Source: Epiperipatus broadwayi
Taxonomy: Eukaryota; Onychophora; Udeonychophora; Euonychophora; Peripatidae
NCBI GenBank assembly: GCA_028023455.1
Contig: JAQFVV010006843.1
Coordinates: 62,001 to 126,000, forward strand
Direction: 5' to 3'
Length of the DNA stretch: 64,000 nucleotides
The position numbers were made by a program, and so were the translations under genes. Position 1 is the first letter of the stretch. Each line of letters begins with the position of its first letter. Below the pieces are notes generated by a model that did not search any database, was not told the origin of the DNA, and saw nothing but the letters and a program-made list of their open reading frames with translations. Below, one piece after another: positions 45,035-56,449 of the stretch.

Positions 45035-45140
45035 TTATTGCCTATATAAAGATATATATGAATTCAATTATGCATATCTCAATCCTATGAATATAAGGAT
45101 ATATATCGCCCTCCCACGAAAGCGCTAAGCTTCAATAAAA
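45035..45140. repeat. Right inverted terminal repeat around the PLE relic
   Basis: Inverse of 43995-44100. Contains CCACGAAAGCGCTAAGC, a GAAA box followed by a short self-complementary AGCGCT, as in the terminal hammerhead-type motifs of PLEs; the first core box is not recognisable (CTATGAA). Confidence 0.75.
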
Positions 45141-45422
45141 TTCGTTAATAGCTTTTTGTAGGATAGCGCTTAAGCCCAGATATTTATAAATTGTAGTAGT
45201 ATAAGAAAAGTTCATTACATTAAAAAAAAAACATATACATATATAAAATAGTTAAAGAATGTATATATATCCAAAAAAATAATAAGAAACTAAAATACTT
45301 GGATCTTTATACGATCATGTTAAAACATTGTTTTAGTTATCGTAATTTTAACCATGTTACTCTCTTAATATAATTTAAGATAATCATTTTGATAAGATAT
45401 TTCTTTCAGATGAAAACAAATC

Positions 45423-45430
45423 CTCTAGGT
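45423..45430. repeat. 8-bp target duplication of the hAT element (left)
   Basis: CTCTAGGT, repeated exactly at 49363-49370. Confidence 0.9.
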
Positions 45431-46140
45431 CAGTGGTCTTCAACCTTTACATACCTGTGGCCCGGCAAAAATAAGGATAACATTTCACGGACCGACAGAA
45501 GTTTACAGATAAATTTTCATAAAGATGTAACCTGCTTAGCCTTAGATAAGCATAATTGTTATAACTGACCAAAACAACACACTAGTTACTGTGTATTGTA
45601 ATGGTGTTGCTTACTTTCACATGCTGAACACAGAAAACAGTACAATACCAATCGTTCTCATTAATGTGCTTGCATTTCTATGTTTATTATTTCATTGTTA
45701 AAACATTCAAGAATAAAATGTTATTCACCTGAATGTTGGGAAATATCATAGCTAGTGTAATTACATGGCAATGATTATGATAAATGTAATATCTGTATTT
45801 AATGTTAAATATACAAGATGGTTTTATATATATATGGAAGTTGTCTTTTGATAGTAGTAAGGGCAAAATAGAAATTGCGTAATTAATCACTGTACAGTCA
45901 AAAAAAAATTCGCCTTATTTTAAATCTGAAAAAATAAAACGAAACGTGTAAAGTCTGAAGTTTTGATGTTATTGTAATTTTTTTTTTGTGCTGGTGTGTT
46001 GAAAGGATCAAAAAATGTAATTAATAGGAAAAGTTTTTTTTAAAAAATGGTAAAATAGATATCGCGTAATAGAAATAAAGCCAAAAAAAAAAAAAATCGC
46101 AAAGTTATTTTTTATTTGTTTTTATTTTTAAAAAAAGGTT

Positions 46141-46314
46141 TGTTATGTTCTTGGCCATAATATTTAAATAAATAATTACACACAGTTAACATAACTGACA
46201 AACTTTATTAAACTACTGCGTTCTCCAACATAAGAGCGATGTCGCGCGCTTGCAAATCTCAGTTATCACCGCTAGGCTTCATTCCATAATTATAGTACTA
46301 GCCATAACATGACA
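46141..46314 (-). repeat. 3' LTR of copy 2
   Basis: TGTCATGTTATGGC to CCAAGAACATAACA on minus, same length as its partner and with few differences. Confidence 0.88.
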
Positions 46315-46547
46315 ACTCTCTCTCTTTTTTTTTTACAAACATAGTCTTTTAAATGTACTGAAGGTCTTCTTCTTCGGTTTGATTTTTCTCTCTTCCCGGA
46401 ACGTTCAACTGGTATTCTCCTTACTGCTGTGCCATTATCACTTGATGTTGATGGTGGTGATTTCTCTTTCTCAGGTACAGGCAACTGTGTCTCCTCATCC
46501 GGTTCTAGTGACTGTGGGGTTGTTGTGAATCTTTCAACTGTGTTCAT
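46290..46547 (-). CDS. C-terminal tail with integrase-like end, copy 2
   Basis: Reads NTVERFTTTPQ, LPVPEKEKSPPSTSSDNGTA, then RRIPVERSGKREKSNRRRRP and SVHLKDYVC, ending inside the LTR as the integrase end of gypsy elements often does. It matches the tail in copy 1 with a few substitutions, so this fusion is ancestral to both copies. Confidence 0.7.
   Translation of the reverse strand: MNTVERFTTTPQSLEPDEETQLPVPEKEKSPPSTSSDNGTAVRRIPVERSGKREKSNRRRRPSVHLKDYVCKKKRERVVMLWLVL
46316..46334 (-). promoter_or_regulatory. Polypurine tract of copy 2
   Basis: Minus-strand run of A followed by alternating AG immediately before the 3' LTR. Confidence 0.7.
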
Positions 46548-46559
46548 TTTGATAAAATC

Positions 46560-47150
46560 AGCTTTGACAACTTTCAGTTCATTTGTTAATAAATCAATAG
46601 AAGATTTTAATTTGCTGTTTTGTAATCACAAATCCTGATGAACAACTGATAAACTGTGAAGATTGTCTTTAAGCTGTTGAATCTGTTGATATAATTCAGA
46701 TTTCAAACTTTTTTCTTTCTCTAATTCTTCTACACTAGATTGATATTTGTGAACTTTGATTCTTAGCACATTATATTCCTTTTCAAGTAATTTTTTGTTG
46801 TGTATTGCTAGCCTGGCATTATCTTCAGTTTTTTTAACAACAACTTGCTTTTGATTACTTTCATCAATTTTGTATCTTTCCAACTCTTGAATTTTATTTT
46901 CTAATTCTAACATTTCAGTTTCTATATTAGTTATTTATGCCATTCCTCTTCCTTTGCTAATTGAAATTTTCGCTGTATTTCTCTCTCCTTTTCAATTAAT
47001 TGATGGGATTGTTCTTCACCCAATTTTTTTAATATTTCATGTAAACGAATATCTTCCAATTTTTTTAATTACTCGTGTAATTTTTCATGTATACTTAGTG
47101 GAATTAATGTTGGATTTACTCCTTCATAACAACTCACACCTTGAAAAACA
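46560..47150 (-). pseudogene. Coiled-coil insert and RT N-terminus of copy 2
   Basis: Coiled coil 46626-46913 (LELENKIQELERYKIDESNQ, KKTEDNARLAIHNKKLLEKE, VEELEKEKSLKSELYQQIQQ), then, upstream and with frameshifts, EEQSHQLIEKEREIQRKFQL and LKKLEDIRLHEILKKL, and NKDVFQGVSCYEG (about 47110-47165), the RT start. The join LKKLEDIRL is the same as in copy 1. Copy 2 has lost the EHHLIADPTFKPIV-type stretch of the RT start, while keeping the 17 coiled-coil residues that copy 1 lost. Confidence 0.7.
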
Positions 47151-47479
47151 TCTTTGTTTATCTCATATATAGGCTTAAAGTTTTCATTTTCTTTTACTTC
47201 CTGTGTTTTAATACTTTTATTATCTTTTCTACTCTTTGTTATTTTATCTTTTTGTTAGATATATTTTGATCATTTTTACTTTTATTTTTCATAGTTACTT
47301 TTTGAACTGTAATTTGTTGCATTTAATTAAACCTAATAACTCACAATCACGGCCACTAAGAAGTGTTGGTTCATCTTCTTTTATTATTATAAAATGTAAA
47401 TTACCAGGTCTTTGTTTATTTTGCATTGTAGTTTTGCTTTTCCTATTGGGGTAAGAAATGATCCTCCAAAAGCGCGTAA

Positions 47480-47760
47480 TTTCTTCGTTTTGTATATTAT
47501 TGTTTGTGGATGAATAGTGTTAAGCACTTTTTTAGACTTAATGTTTATATCAGCTCCTGTGTCTATTTTTATTTTTAATTTATTGTTGTCTAATAAAATT
47601 TGTTCATACCAGCCATTAAATGAATGAGTTGAGTCTACACGTCAGATGTATCCAATTGTGTTTTCAACATCACTGGTATATGATGAATCTGATGTCGTAG
47701 CATCGTGTACTTCGTTCACATAACGTCCATTTCTATTAATATTTTTATAATACCTTGTGT
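47480..47760 (-). pseudogene. Aspartic protease of copy 2
   Basis: The minus strand reads NGWYEQILLDNNKLKIKIDT, DTGADIN, SKKVL (about 47525-47625), preceded by TTSDSSYTSD. Matches copy 1. It contains a stop in the region before FNGWYEQ. Confidence 0.75.
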
Positions 47761-47826
47761 TTGAGCATTTTTGTGTTAAAATTTTATGGTCATAGCTTCT
47801 CATACAGCAATTATTGGCAAAGTGAT

Positions 47827-48507
47827 TTAACTTTCCACAATTATAGCATTTTTTACCAAATGCAGGACACTCATGTTTTGGATGATTACGGTTGCACTTT
47901 TGACAATTGTGAATGTTTGTTGTATTTTCACTATTATGTTAATACATAGTTCAGACTTTTCCAGTAATTCATTTTTGAGTCTTCTAGTTTCATGTTCACA
48001 TATTATTTCCAGTGCTTTTTCTAATGTAATATTCCCTTTTTCAAATAATCTGTCTTTTAGTCCTTCTTCTTTTTGTACCATTATAATTCTAACGCAGAGA
48101 ATGTTTTGTTTTTGATCGCCGAAGTCAGTTTTTTCAACCACTACTTTCAAGCGAGTAAGAAAATGATCAATCGATTCTCCCTCATGTGGCTCCATTGTAT
48201 ATGCTTTTATTCTGTCATATAATGTTGTTTTCATGGTGTTAAAATACTTATCCATTTGGTTTAAGACGGATAAAAATTTTGTTTTATCTTCTGGATTCGC
48301 ATGATCTAATGTTTTTATTATATCTCTCTCTTCTTTTCCAATGAGATGACGTAATATTCCTAACTTTACTTTATCTGATTTTATATCATTTTCTGTAGCT
48401 TCTAGGAAATTTAGGAATAATTCTTTCCAATCAGTCCATTTGACTGACATATTTCCTTCCATAGATAGCAGTTCGATATTATAAAAATGATCGAATTGTG
48501 ACGCCAT
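47827..48507 (-). pseudogene. gag: gag of copy 2 (frameshift near the knuckle)
   Basis: ATG at 48507 opens a 226-codon frame (MASQFDHFYNIELLSMEGNM, then WKELFLNFLEATENDIKSDK, LRHLIGKEERDIIKTLDHAN and LYDRIKAYTMEPHEGESIDH). This is a Ty3/gypsy-like capsid and the most intact gag in the window. A frameshift near codon 190 leaves the zinc knuckle CYNCGKLNHFANNC (minus, about 47795-47845) in another frame. A TTG codon five codons upstream is in frame, but I prefer the ATG. The particle protein packages element RNA. Confidence 0.8.
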
Positions 48508-48627
48508 TTTGTATTTCGGCAAAAATATGAAAAAAAATTGCTATTAAAAACTATTTTTATCACTCTTTAAATACTCACTGTTTTATACTTTAGAAATATT
48601 TTTTTTTTTACTAATATTTCATTGATT

Positions 48628-48641
48628 CACTCCTGACACCA
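48628..48641 (-). promoter_or_regulatory. Primer-binding site of copy 2
   Basis: TGGTGTCAGGAGTG read on the minus strand, the same as in copy 1. Confidence 0.75.
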
Positions 48642-48815
48642 TGTTATGTTCTTGGCTGTAATATTTAAATAAATAATTACACACAGTTAACATAACTGAC
48701 AAACTTTATTAAACTACTGCATTCTCCAACATAAGAGTGATGTCGTGCACTCGGAAATCTCAGTTGTCACCGGTAGGTGTCATTTCATAATTATAGTACT
48801 AGCCATAACATGACA
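48642..48815 (-). repeat. 5' LTR of copy 2
   Basis: 174 bp, near-identical to 46141-46314. Confidence 0.88.
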
Positions 48816-49362
48816 AGGTTAACAGAAATTGGTTTTAAGAATACAAGTTTTAGTATATTAGCAGTATACAAATAAAAGCAAAAAATATCGCCTTATAGGC
48901 CAAAAAAAAAAAGTGGGCATATTTTTTTTGAAAAAAAAAAAAAGAAACTTGAAAAAGTCAAAAGTTTTGATCTTGTTTTAACACATAAACAATGCTGACA
49001 AGCGACCGTGATTGGCTATCAAAAGACAACTGGAGTTTGTTTAATAAAAAACCTTTTTTTTTTAAATTTTGAATTTTTTTAGAAAAATAATAAATTTAAT
49101 TATATCTCTCCATAAACATCTGTGATAAATAGAAAAACAAATTAATTTATGTATGATTGATTATATTTTGTTTTTGTTCTGTTTCTTATTTTTTAACAGG
49201 GTAAAAATGCAATGAAAAAATAAATAAAAACCGTTTATATTAATTAAAAGTTTAAAATCTTATTATTTTGTTATTACTAACTTTCTTGCCAGTCTAGCGC
49301 AACCCGGCAGAAAACTTCTGTGGCCCGGTGCCAGGCCGCGGCCCTGTGGTTGAAGACCATTG

Positions 49363-49370
49363 CTCTAGGT
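49363..49370. repeat. 8-bp target duplication of the hAT element (right)
   Basis: CTCTAGGT, matching 45423-45430. Confidence 0.9.
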
Positions 49371-50437
49371 GAAATGTTAAAGAAAGAGGTTTATATACAA
49401 GTAATTTTGTTTATTTTTTTAGACATATATAGACAAATAGAAGATAATCTGCCAGCAACAAAATAGAGGTATATGCTCAAGCATTTTCGCCATTTTATTT
49501 TTAAACCAATATTTTTTTTTTCATTCAACAAAAATACGTAGTCGTTTGTTTGTTTGAATAATATAAATAAAATTATTTAAAAATGTGATTATGTCTTACT
49601 TAAATGTACTTATAACTGCAACTTTGAAGTTAGAAATAAAGTAAAAGGGTTTACATTTTAAGATATATTAAAATGTCAATAATATTTTTAAGCTATCTTA
49701 TCTGAAGATGATTTATGGCATTACGTTTGCTATGCTAATTTGCCATTAAACTATATCGAAGTCTAAATAAAATATAAAGCCATAATATAAAGTAAGTTCT
49801 AACATTTAGAAATATATATTTGATTTTATGTTTAAACAATTCAAAGTAAATATATAGCTCGCGATGCTTGTATTAAATATTGATTTATAAATTATGTTTC
49901 AATGAAATTATAATGCTTTCAACCTTATTCAAAAATAATGATACGCCGCAAAGGTATTTAGAGTTTAGTGAATTCGCATTAGTTTGAAATATATGTGCCT
50001 TCTATTTTATATCTATTAAGTACTTCGCTCGACCAATTAGAATCATAAAGATATGATCATGTTAAAACATTAAGTTATAATTAACAAATTTTAGTTATCC
50101 CACTTAATATATATTATGATAATCATTGAAATATGTTTAGATAATTAGCTTGGTCAATAGTAGGTAAATTGGTCTTTAATAACACAAGCAAGGGCAACCT
50201 TGATAAGGATGTTGACAGAATAATTCCATATCTCCAAAATTATTTATAGAAGTTTTATTAGAAATATTTTGTGGAATAAAATCAAAGGTTAAAGGAAAAA
50301 GTACATGGATTTTATTTTTGTCCTCTGTATTTTGAAGATGATATGTTTAATGCTTCAACACTTTCAGAAATGTTGCAGAAGTTATTAGATGAGAGTAAAA
50401 AAAAAATGAAGGAATCTTTAATCAGAAAAAAAAAGGT
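49371..50437. other. AT-rich DNA, no feature seen
   Basis: No coding or structural signal. Confidence 0.5.
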
Positions 50438-50636
50438 ACTTGTGTACTAAACTGCAACGAAGAAACGGTAGGAGGTCTTTTCACGTGTGTAATATTGCAA
50501 TTTTAGAAAAAAAAGTTTTGAAAAAAAAAATCACGTTTTTTAATGTACGTCCCAGGGTTTATTTTCTTTCAGTCGCAATTTTACACATGTGAGATGGTCT
50601 CCTATTTTCTCTTCGTCGCATGTTTTGCACACAAGT
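50438..50636. repeat. Foldback MITE, CTTGTGTAC family (copy 1)
   Basis: The left end ACTTGTGTAC, TGCAACGAAGAAAC, TAGGAGGTCTTTTCACGTGT is mirrored by ACACATGTGAGATGGTCTCC, TCTTCGTCGCA, GCACACAAGT. About 200 bp, no ORF. Confidence 0.75.
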
Positions 50637-52216
50637 CAAACTATAAAAAATCCAAGTAGATTTTGAAAAGAAAAATAAGCAACTGACAAGTATAAATTAA
50701 ACTAAATAACTACAATCAAAGCAGGTTTTGAAAAAAAAATCACCTTTTTCAATCTACATCGCAAGATTTATTTTCTTTCAATCGCAATATTACACATGTG
50801 AAAAGGCCTTCTATTTTCTCTTCATTGAGATTGAAAGAAAATAAGCCTCGAAATTTAATCTTAAAGCAACTTGTCCCAAACAATGGATAGTATTCTATTA
50901 CCAGGTGTAGACTATTGAATTCTGAGAAGAAAAAAGAGACCTTTTTTTCTTTTGCTCTCATTCAAAAATTTGTAGTTAAAATGTTCTTCTTTGCTTATAA
51001 ACTTTGTTAGATTCTCTTTATTTAATGACCTATTACTTTTAAGAAGTAGGATAAGAATTCAAGTGATATGTTTGTTTGTGTTTTAATATTCTTATTGAAT
51101 TCTTTAAATTTTTAATTTCAATTATATTTGGAATAGATTTTAAATATGCATAGAAAATATGCGAAATATAAGATTAGAACGTCTTTCATGAAATTCTCAA
51201 AAGTCTTCGTGAATAGTTTTACTAAGCGTTTTACAAAGTTCAGCAGTCTATGAGACTGAAAAAAAAGGTTTCTTTTCAGTTGACATTTATAATGTCTATT
51301 TTTTAAACTAGAATTATTTAGAATAAAATATTTTTTTTTTTTTACTTTTGTGATTTTTTTCCAAGTGAAAATTAATCCGGATATTATTTCACTAATTGTG
51401 TACTCAATATGGGGTTCAAATCCGGGACAGTTAATTCTATCACAATAATCTTTAAGCCAATCTAGCTAATATTCTTTACTGCAATCAACAAGGAAGAAAA
51501 ACAACAAGCTCTCCTCACCCCCATTTGTTAGTTGCAAGAACTTTTATTTTATTTTTCAAAATCTGCTTGGATTGCTGTTATTTTATGTCTTTTAAATTTG
51601 ACAATTGACACAAGCCTTTTTTCACCAAGGAAAAACCAACCAAGTTGAATATGTTTATTGTTGTCGTTTTGTGTATTTACCAAAAAAAGGTTAGGTTTCT
51701 GAGAATTTTGGTTCAGCGATAAGAAAATTTTGATCATTTCTATTTATTTATTGGGCAGTCTGTTTGTTTTTTTTAAATCGAATCAAACACGACATATATA
51801 TTTCTGCAAAATCTAGACGAACGTTCATTTTGGAGGGAAGATTTGTGTCAATTATCCGTGATCAAATAAAAATTCAATTTGTTGGTTTGAACGCGATTAA
51901 TTATTGTTATTTATTTCAGTGTAAGTAGCACACACATGTATATTTTATGTGTTTTTTACATATGATTTCATAAAATTATAATAATTTAGTGATATGCGTC
52001 TGTTGCGTAACATTTGGATTCGATCTATTTTCGGGGCCCATGTACTTTTTAAGATAGATCAAAAATGTTGTTCCTGTCCATAACTTTGTAAATCTTGAGA
52101 ATTTTTTTTTTAAAAAACTACACCTTTTTTGAAATTGACTGAATTAAGTGTCGCGTGTAGATTTCGTAGAAGTAGATATCCTATAATATTTATATTTTGG
52201 TTATTTTTTTTAAACT
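50637..52216. other. Region with one further MITE end, otherwise AT-rich
   Basis: A single inverted end of the same MITE family (CACATGTGAAAAGGCCTTCT, TTTTCTCTTCATTG) lies at about 50793-50830. A weak B-box-like GGTTCAAATCC occurs near 51415. No coding found. Confidence 0.45.
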
Positions 52217-52392
52217 ATTGTGTACTATTCCTGCAACGAAGAAAAGATAGGAGAGCTTTCCACATCCGTATCATAACGTTTGATAACTTTGTAAATGGTT
52301 GGCAAAATAACATTTAAAATATATAGGCATATTGATACGAATGTGAAAAGGCCGCCTATTTTTTCTTCGTTACAACTATTTTGTACACAAGT
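52217..52392. repeat. Foldback MITE, CTTGTGTAC family (copy 2)
   Basis: ATTGTGTAC, TGCAACGAAGAAAAGATAGG at the left is mirrored by GGCCGCCTATTTTTTCTTCG, TTACAACTATTTTGTACACA at the right. Same family as 50438-50636, with a different centre. Confidence 0.7.
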
Positions 52393-52433
52393 ACCAAAAA
52401 AAATAAATATTGATAATTAAAAATTGAAAGAAG

Positions 52434-53497
52434 GTAACCGCTTCAAAATCTTGGCCAGATTATTAATATGGATAGAAACATAATGAATGAAATGAATCAT
52501 ATAATAAAATTTGGAAAGAATGCTTTTGACAAAAGTAATTTAATATTAAAACAAAATATGGTCATATGTTTGGAAAAGGCAAATTTTAGTAGGTGTTAAC
52601 TAATTCTGTTTATGGACCTGACATTTACACATTTAACAGAATAACATCGCAAATGGAAATAAATTTAATCCATTATAATATTTTTATGCATTTAAATAAA
52701 TCACATAATATAATATAAAATATCATTGTATGCTGTCAATAATTTTATATATATATATATATATAGAAACATTAGGAACCATTCACCACTTAGATAATCC
52801 CAATATCAATAAGAGTCAACAAACCCAAACTGTTGCCAAGGCAACTTTCTTTTAACAATAAAGGTAGAATCCCACCTTTATTTATGGTCTAATATACTTA
52901 TATATATATATATATTATAAAAATGATATATAAAAGCATTTTTTGGAAAAAATATTTTCTTCGCCCTCATCAAGATGGTGAAAACTATTTTAATGCTTCA
53001 ATATTCATTGCGTATATATTGGCATCTATCTATTTTATATATAAAAAATTAATTAGAACCAATCATCAAAAACAGCAATGATCTTATCAATTTCAGAGAA
53101 AAAACTTATATATTTAACATATTAGAAATACAGAGATTTTGGACCATTTATTGAAATATGGACAGATGTATGTTGAAAACAACAAGATGAAAGTAAAAGG
53201 ATAATATATCGGTGAGAGAACAAACATGTAACATTGATATCAGTAAAAATAAAAAAACTAAAATGAAACTTTGTAGATTATAATGTTAGAAGAGATGATA
53301 ATATATAGACAACTGAAGTCTTAAGCTGAGTTTCAAGACTTTGTAAAAAAAACTAAATACATGAAATGGATGGAGTAAAAAATTTTGATGTTATAATAAA
53401 GAAAGCAGACTACATATAAGGGAAACAGGATTAAACATGGAAAGACCATCCTACAATTAATTCATAGGGATTGAAAATAATGATGGTTATTCATTAA
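52434..53497 (+). mobile_element. Decayed RTE LINE copy D, with an insertion
   Basis: 52434-52690 matches RTE copies A/B from the YLGQIxNTDGN motif (CTTGGCCAGATTATTAATAT) to VYGPDIYTFNR near 52610-52645. 53110-53497 matches the continuation (TGAGAGAACAAACATG near 53213, GCTAGAAGAGATG-type word near 53290, CATGGAAAGACC near 53437) to the 3' end TTGAAAATAATGATGG. Between them 52700-53110 is unrelated and includes TA repeats. It is older than copies A-C, with many stops. Confidence 0.7.
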
Positions 53498-54019
53498 AAA
53501 CCATATTGCAAAAGAATTTACCTCAAAAACAGTTATCATCATATTATTAGATTTGATTTTTTTATGTAAATATATCTAAATCCTTTAAAAGAGTGGATAA
53601 TTATTTTTTCCTTACTAATCAGTGATATAAAGTGTACTTTATTGGCAACAAAAGACTAATCACTATAATGTTTATTTTTAATAAAAAGAAATGAAACATT
53701 TGCTTGCTATGTAGTATGGCTTGCTGAAATATCTAAGATCTAGCCAGTTGAAATTCCATTTGACTGATATAATAGAGGAAAAATACATTAAAGTAAAGTA
53801 TAAGTCAATAAGGGTTATTATTGGAAATTGAGAACAAGTAAATTATTGACTGAAAGTAATATTTAGTCAAATACATATATTTAAAACAGTAAAAATAATA
53901 AATATGATGGTAATTAACTATTATATACAGTCTTTCAATCTGCAGAAGTACTTTTAGTTAATTCTTTAATCTTCCTCAACTGTCATTAAATTCAAAAAGC
54001 ATAATAGAAGGAAATGTTA
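53498..54019. other. AT-rich DNA, no feature seen
   Basis: No coding or structural signal. Confidence 0.5.
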
Positions 54020-54320
54020 TCAACTTAAATCCCATGAATTGTGAATTTTAACATTAGCAGTTTGTCCATTAATTATATTCATTTTATTTCTATTTATTAA
54101 AATTACCCCCTTAATTTTTCTTTTATTATGGCTTCTCTCTTCATGAAGAATCTTAACACTTTCAATATCAAGCTTAAATTTATATTTACATGTTCTTTTA
54201 TCATCCAAGAAAACTGAAGGAGTCATTAAATCATTATTATTTTTACTTTTCACATGCTTGTATAACAATTCATGCTCCTTTAATATTTTTTCAATACTGC
54301 ATCTTGATTATTTTATTGTT
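54020..54320 (-). pseudogene. PLE GIY-YIG nuclease relic
   Basis: Minus strand reads RCSIEKILKEHELLYKHVKS, then PSVFLDDKRTCKYKFKLDIE, then HNKRKIKGVILINRNKMNII, INGQTANVKIHNSW. It aligns along its length with the nuclease at 40526-40858 (FEKRIKEHMLLY, PSSSVIFDHNKSCQYGFKFD, HNKLKIKEAMLISRNHQMLM, QSSNVEITELW). The GIY-YIG strand is cut off at its start. Only the C-terminal half of the domain survives. Confidence 0.7.
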
Positions 54321-56449
54321 ATTACAATAGTTTTTAATTAATTGACATTTTATTTGTTGTCTTAAAACAGTTTGAAATTGTTGATTGTTATTGATATTGG
54401 GATTGTCTAAGCATGAATAGCTTTTAATGATATATATATATTCTAACCTAGTAAAAGAATAGAATTCAGTTCTATGAAATCAATTCGGAAAGCCCAAACG
54501 CTTCCGTATAGCACGGGTAACAAACCTTTATTACCTAATATAGCTCGACGTTTGGTTAGTTATAATAATTTAGCTACAGCGATATGCAGTTCAGACAGAG
54601 ATAGACTTAAAAATAAATTATCATTAATAAAATAAATTTAAAAAGAAAATTTAGAATAAACTAAGATTCTTTCTCTATCCAAAACATATTCTCTGAGCTG
54701 CAAGTACTTGCATTGTTCGACAATGATGATGATGATTTCATGTCATTGTTAATATTACTGACTAAAACAAAACATTCATTAATTTGCCAATATGATCTCA
54801 ATATTTTATTATTATACAATCAAAAGTTTCAATCTCTTAAGCCATGCCACGCTTGTAATATTGATCATAATGAATTAATTCTTAATTTAAGAGCACTTAT
54901 AATAATGACACTAATCTCAGGGTTCTCTGTTATATTTAATAAAATGCTCGGCAGTATTGTGTTGTCGCATATGACTGACATTCTGGTCGGCTATAGGAAA
55001 CATTTTCCTTATTTAAATTCCAGGTATCTTCATCCACATATCAACTATTATAATATTTAGAGAGATGATAACCATATTCAATAATAACGCATAATTTTGA
55101 ATAATACAGCCCTTTTTAATCCAGAATCTCAGTCGGAATGATGAAAAGACAAGGGTGCTTTTGTGTCCTTCCATTATCCATGACAACACAATAATTTCAC
55201 TAAGATTTATTGCTTAGACACTTCACTTAAATGTGTACGAAACAATGTGCAAACAAAACCTACTAGTTTGGGAATAAAGTGATTTTACACACATATAAAA
55301 TAAAATGTCTTGGTCTGAAGTTTTCAATTCCATAATTAATTCTTATTAAATTAAAATATACGGAAATATTCTGATCTGCTTAAAATTGTCTATCAGGTGT
55401 ATTGAATTTAAGATTTCATAAATGATTTTGGACTCCAGAAAGTATTGCAAGTATTATGCCAATACACTTTTATTTAGCACACAAGAAAAATGACTCAAAA
55501 CAACTTGTAACAAGACTATAATTTATTATTAAATTTTAACAAGATTATGATTTATTATTACAGTTTAACAAAACTATCCTTTATGATTAACATAATAAAC
55601 AAACATATACAATTTATTCGATCGCATATGGATAAAACAAAATATAACTAACATTAATTCGTCTATACTCTTAGACTTGGATTCGAACTACTTCTTCATC
55701 TTCTTTTTACATTTATGCAAATTGAATATAAAAAAAAAATATGATTATCGATACATCGACTCATCCATTTAGTGTATCTTATATGAACGGCTGCTTAACT
55801 TTATTAACTAACTATTTGTTTTAAAATAAAAATAAAAACAATTTGATTCTAGGCAAGACGTACAAACGATTTTTATTATCATATCTTTAATTAAATGATA
55901 ATTTTTATTTAGATAACTTATTATAATTTATGGGTTATTTATCAGAAGTTACACTTACTATTGTAATGTTTACCTTAATAACAACCGAAGTTGTTATACA
56001 CATTGTATTCCTCAGTATAAGTTATATTGTGAGTGCTACTTAATCATTAACCCAAATTAAACCTAGTATTTGAATACTCCATTGGCAAATAAAATTTTTA
56101 AATCACGCAATTTTAAACTTACTCTCTCCATTGACTTACGTGTGGATTACCAGCACTATTCCGCCGCACAATCCAGACATTGATCATATATACTAGCACG
56201 CTATTTATACTAAATGGATCGTGAGGAATTAACCTCCAATATACCCGTTATCTTGCCATAACTTTCTAAACAAAACACAATATTCAACACCTTCCGTGGT
56301 GGAATTATCTCTATTTTCTCATGAGGAATATGGAATAACACCGAAGGTCTGTAGAGTTAACTACTACATTAAAATAGTTTGGTGGGTCCTTGCCTCTTAC
56401 TTGGGCATAATAGGAACACACACCAAATATAATCCTCTCCTGGGATTTT
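54321..56449. other. AT-rich DNA, mostly unassigned
   Basis: A 115-codon frame at 54713-55060 has no recognised motif and no context. The stretch 56120-56450 is GC-richer than its surroundings and may be an upstream part of the element at 56.5 kb. Confidence 0.35.

Larger units (their letters stand above)
46136..48820 (-). mobile_element. Ty3/gypsy-type LTR element with coiled-coil insert (copy 2)
   Basis: Exact 5-bp duplication AGGTT (46136-46140 and 48816-48820). Two 174-bp LTRs are at 46141-46314 and 48642-48815. A PBS matching that of copy 1 lies at 48628-48641, and a long purine tract (AAAAGAGAGAGAG read on minus) is next to the other LTR. Coding order is gag, knuckle, protease, RT N-terminus, coiled coil and integrase-like tail, the same mosaic as copy 1. 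It sits inside the hAT element 45431-49362, so it arrived later than that element. Confidence 0.9.
45431..49362. mobile_element. Non-autonomous hAT element with nested LTR element
   Basis: Ends CAGTGGTCTTCAACC and GGTTGAAGACCATTG, inverted repeats of hAT type, with CTGTGGCCCGGC/GTGGCCCGGTGCC just inside. An exact 8-bp duplication CTCTAGGT flanks it, the hallmark of hAT insertion. Once the LTR element at 46136-48820 is set aside the hAT body is about 1.25 kb and has no transposase coding. It is larger than, and different from, the hAT MITE at 18296. Confidence 0.88.

Noticed and set aside
54713-55060. 115-codon frame as a host gene
   Set aside because: No motif, no exon context, and a frame of this length is expected by chance in a 64-kb AT-rich sequence on two strands.
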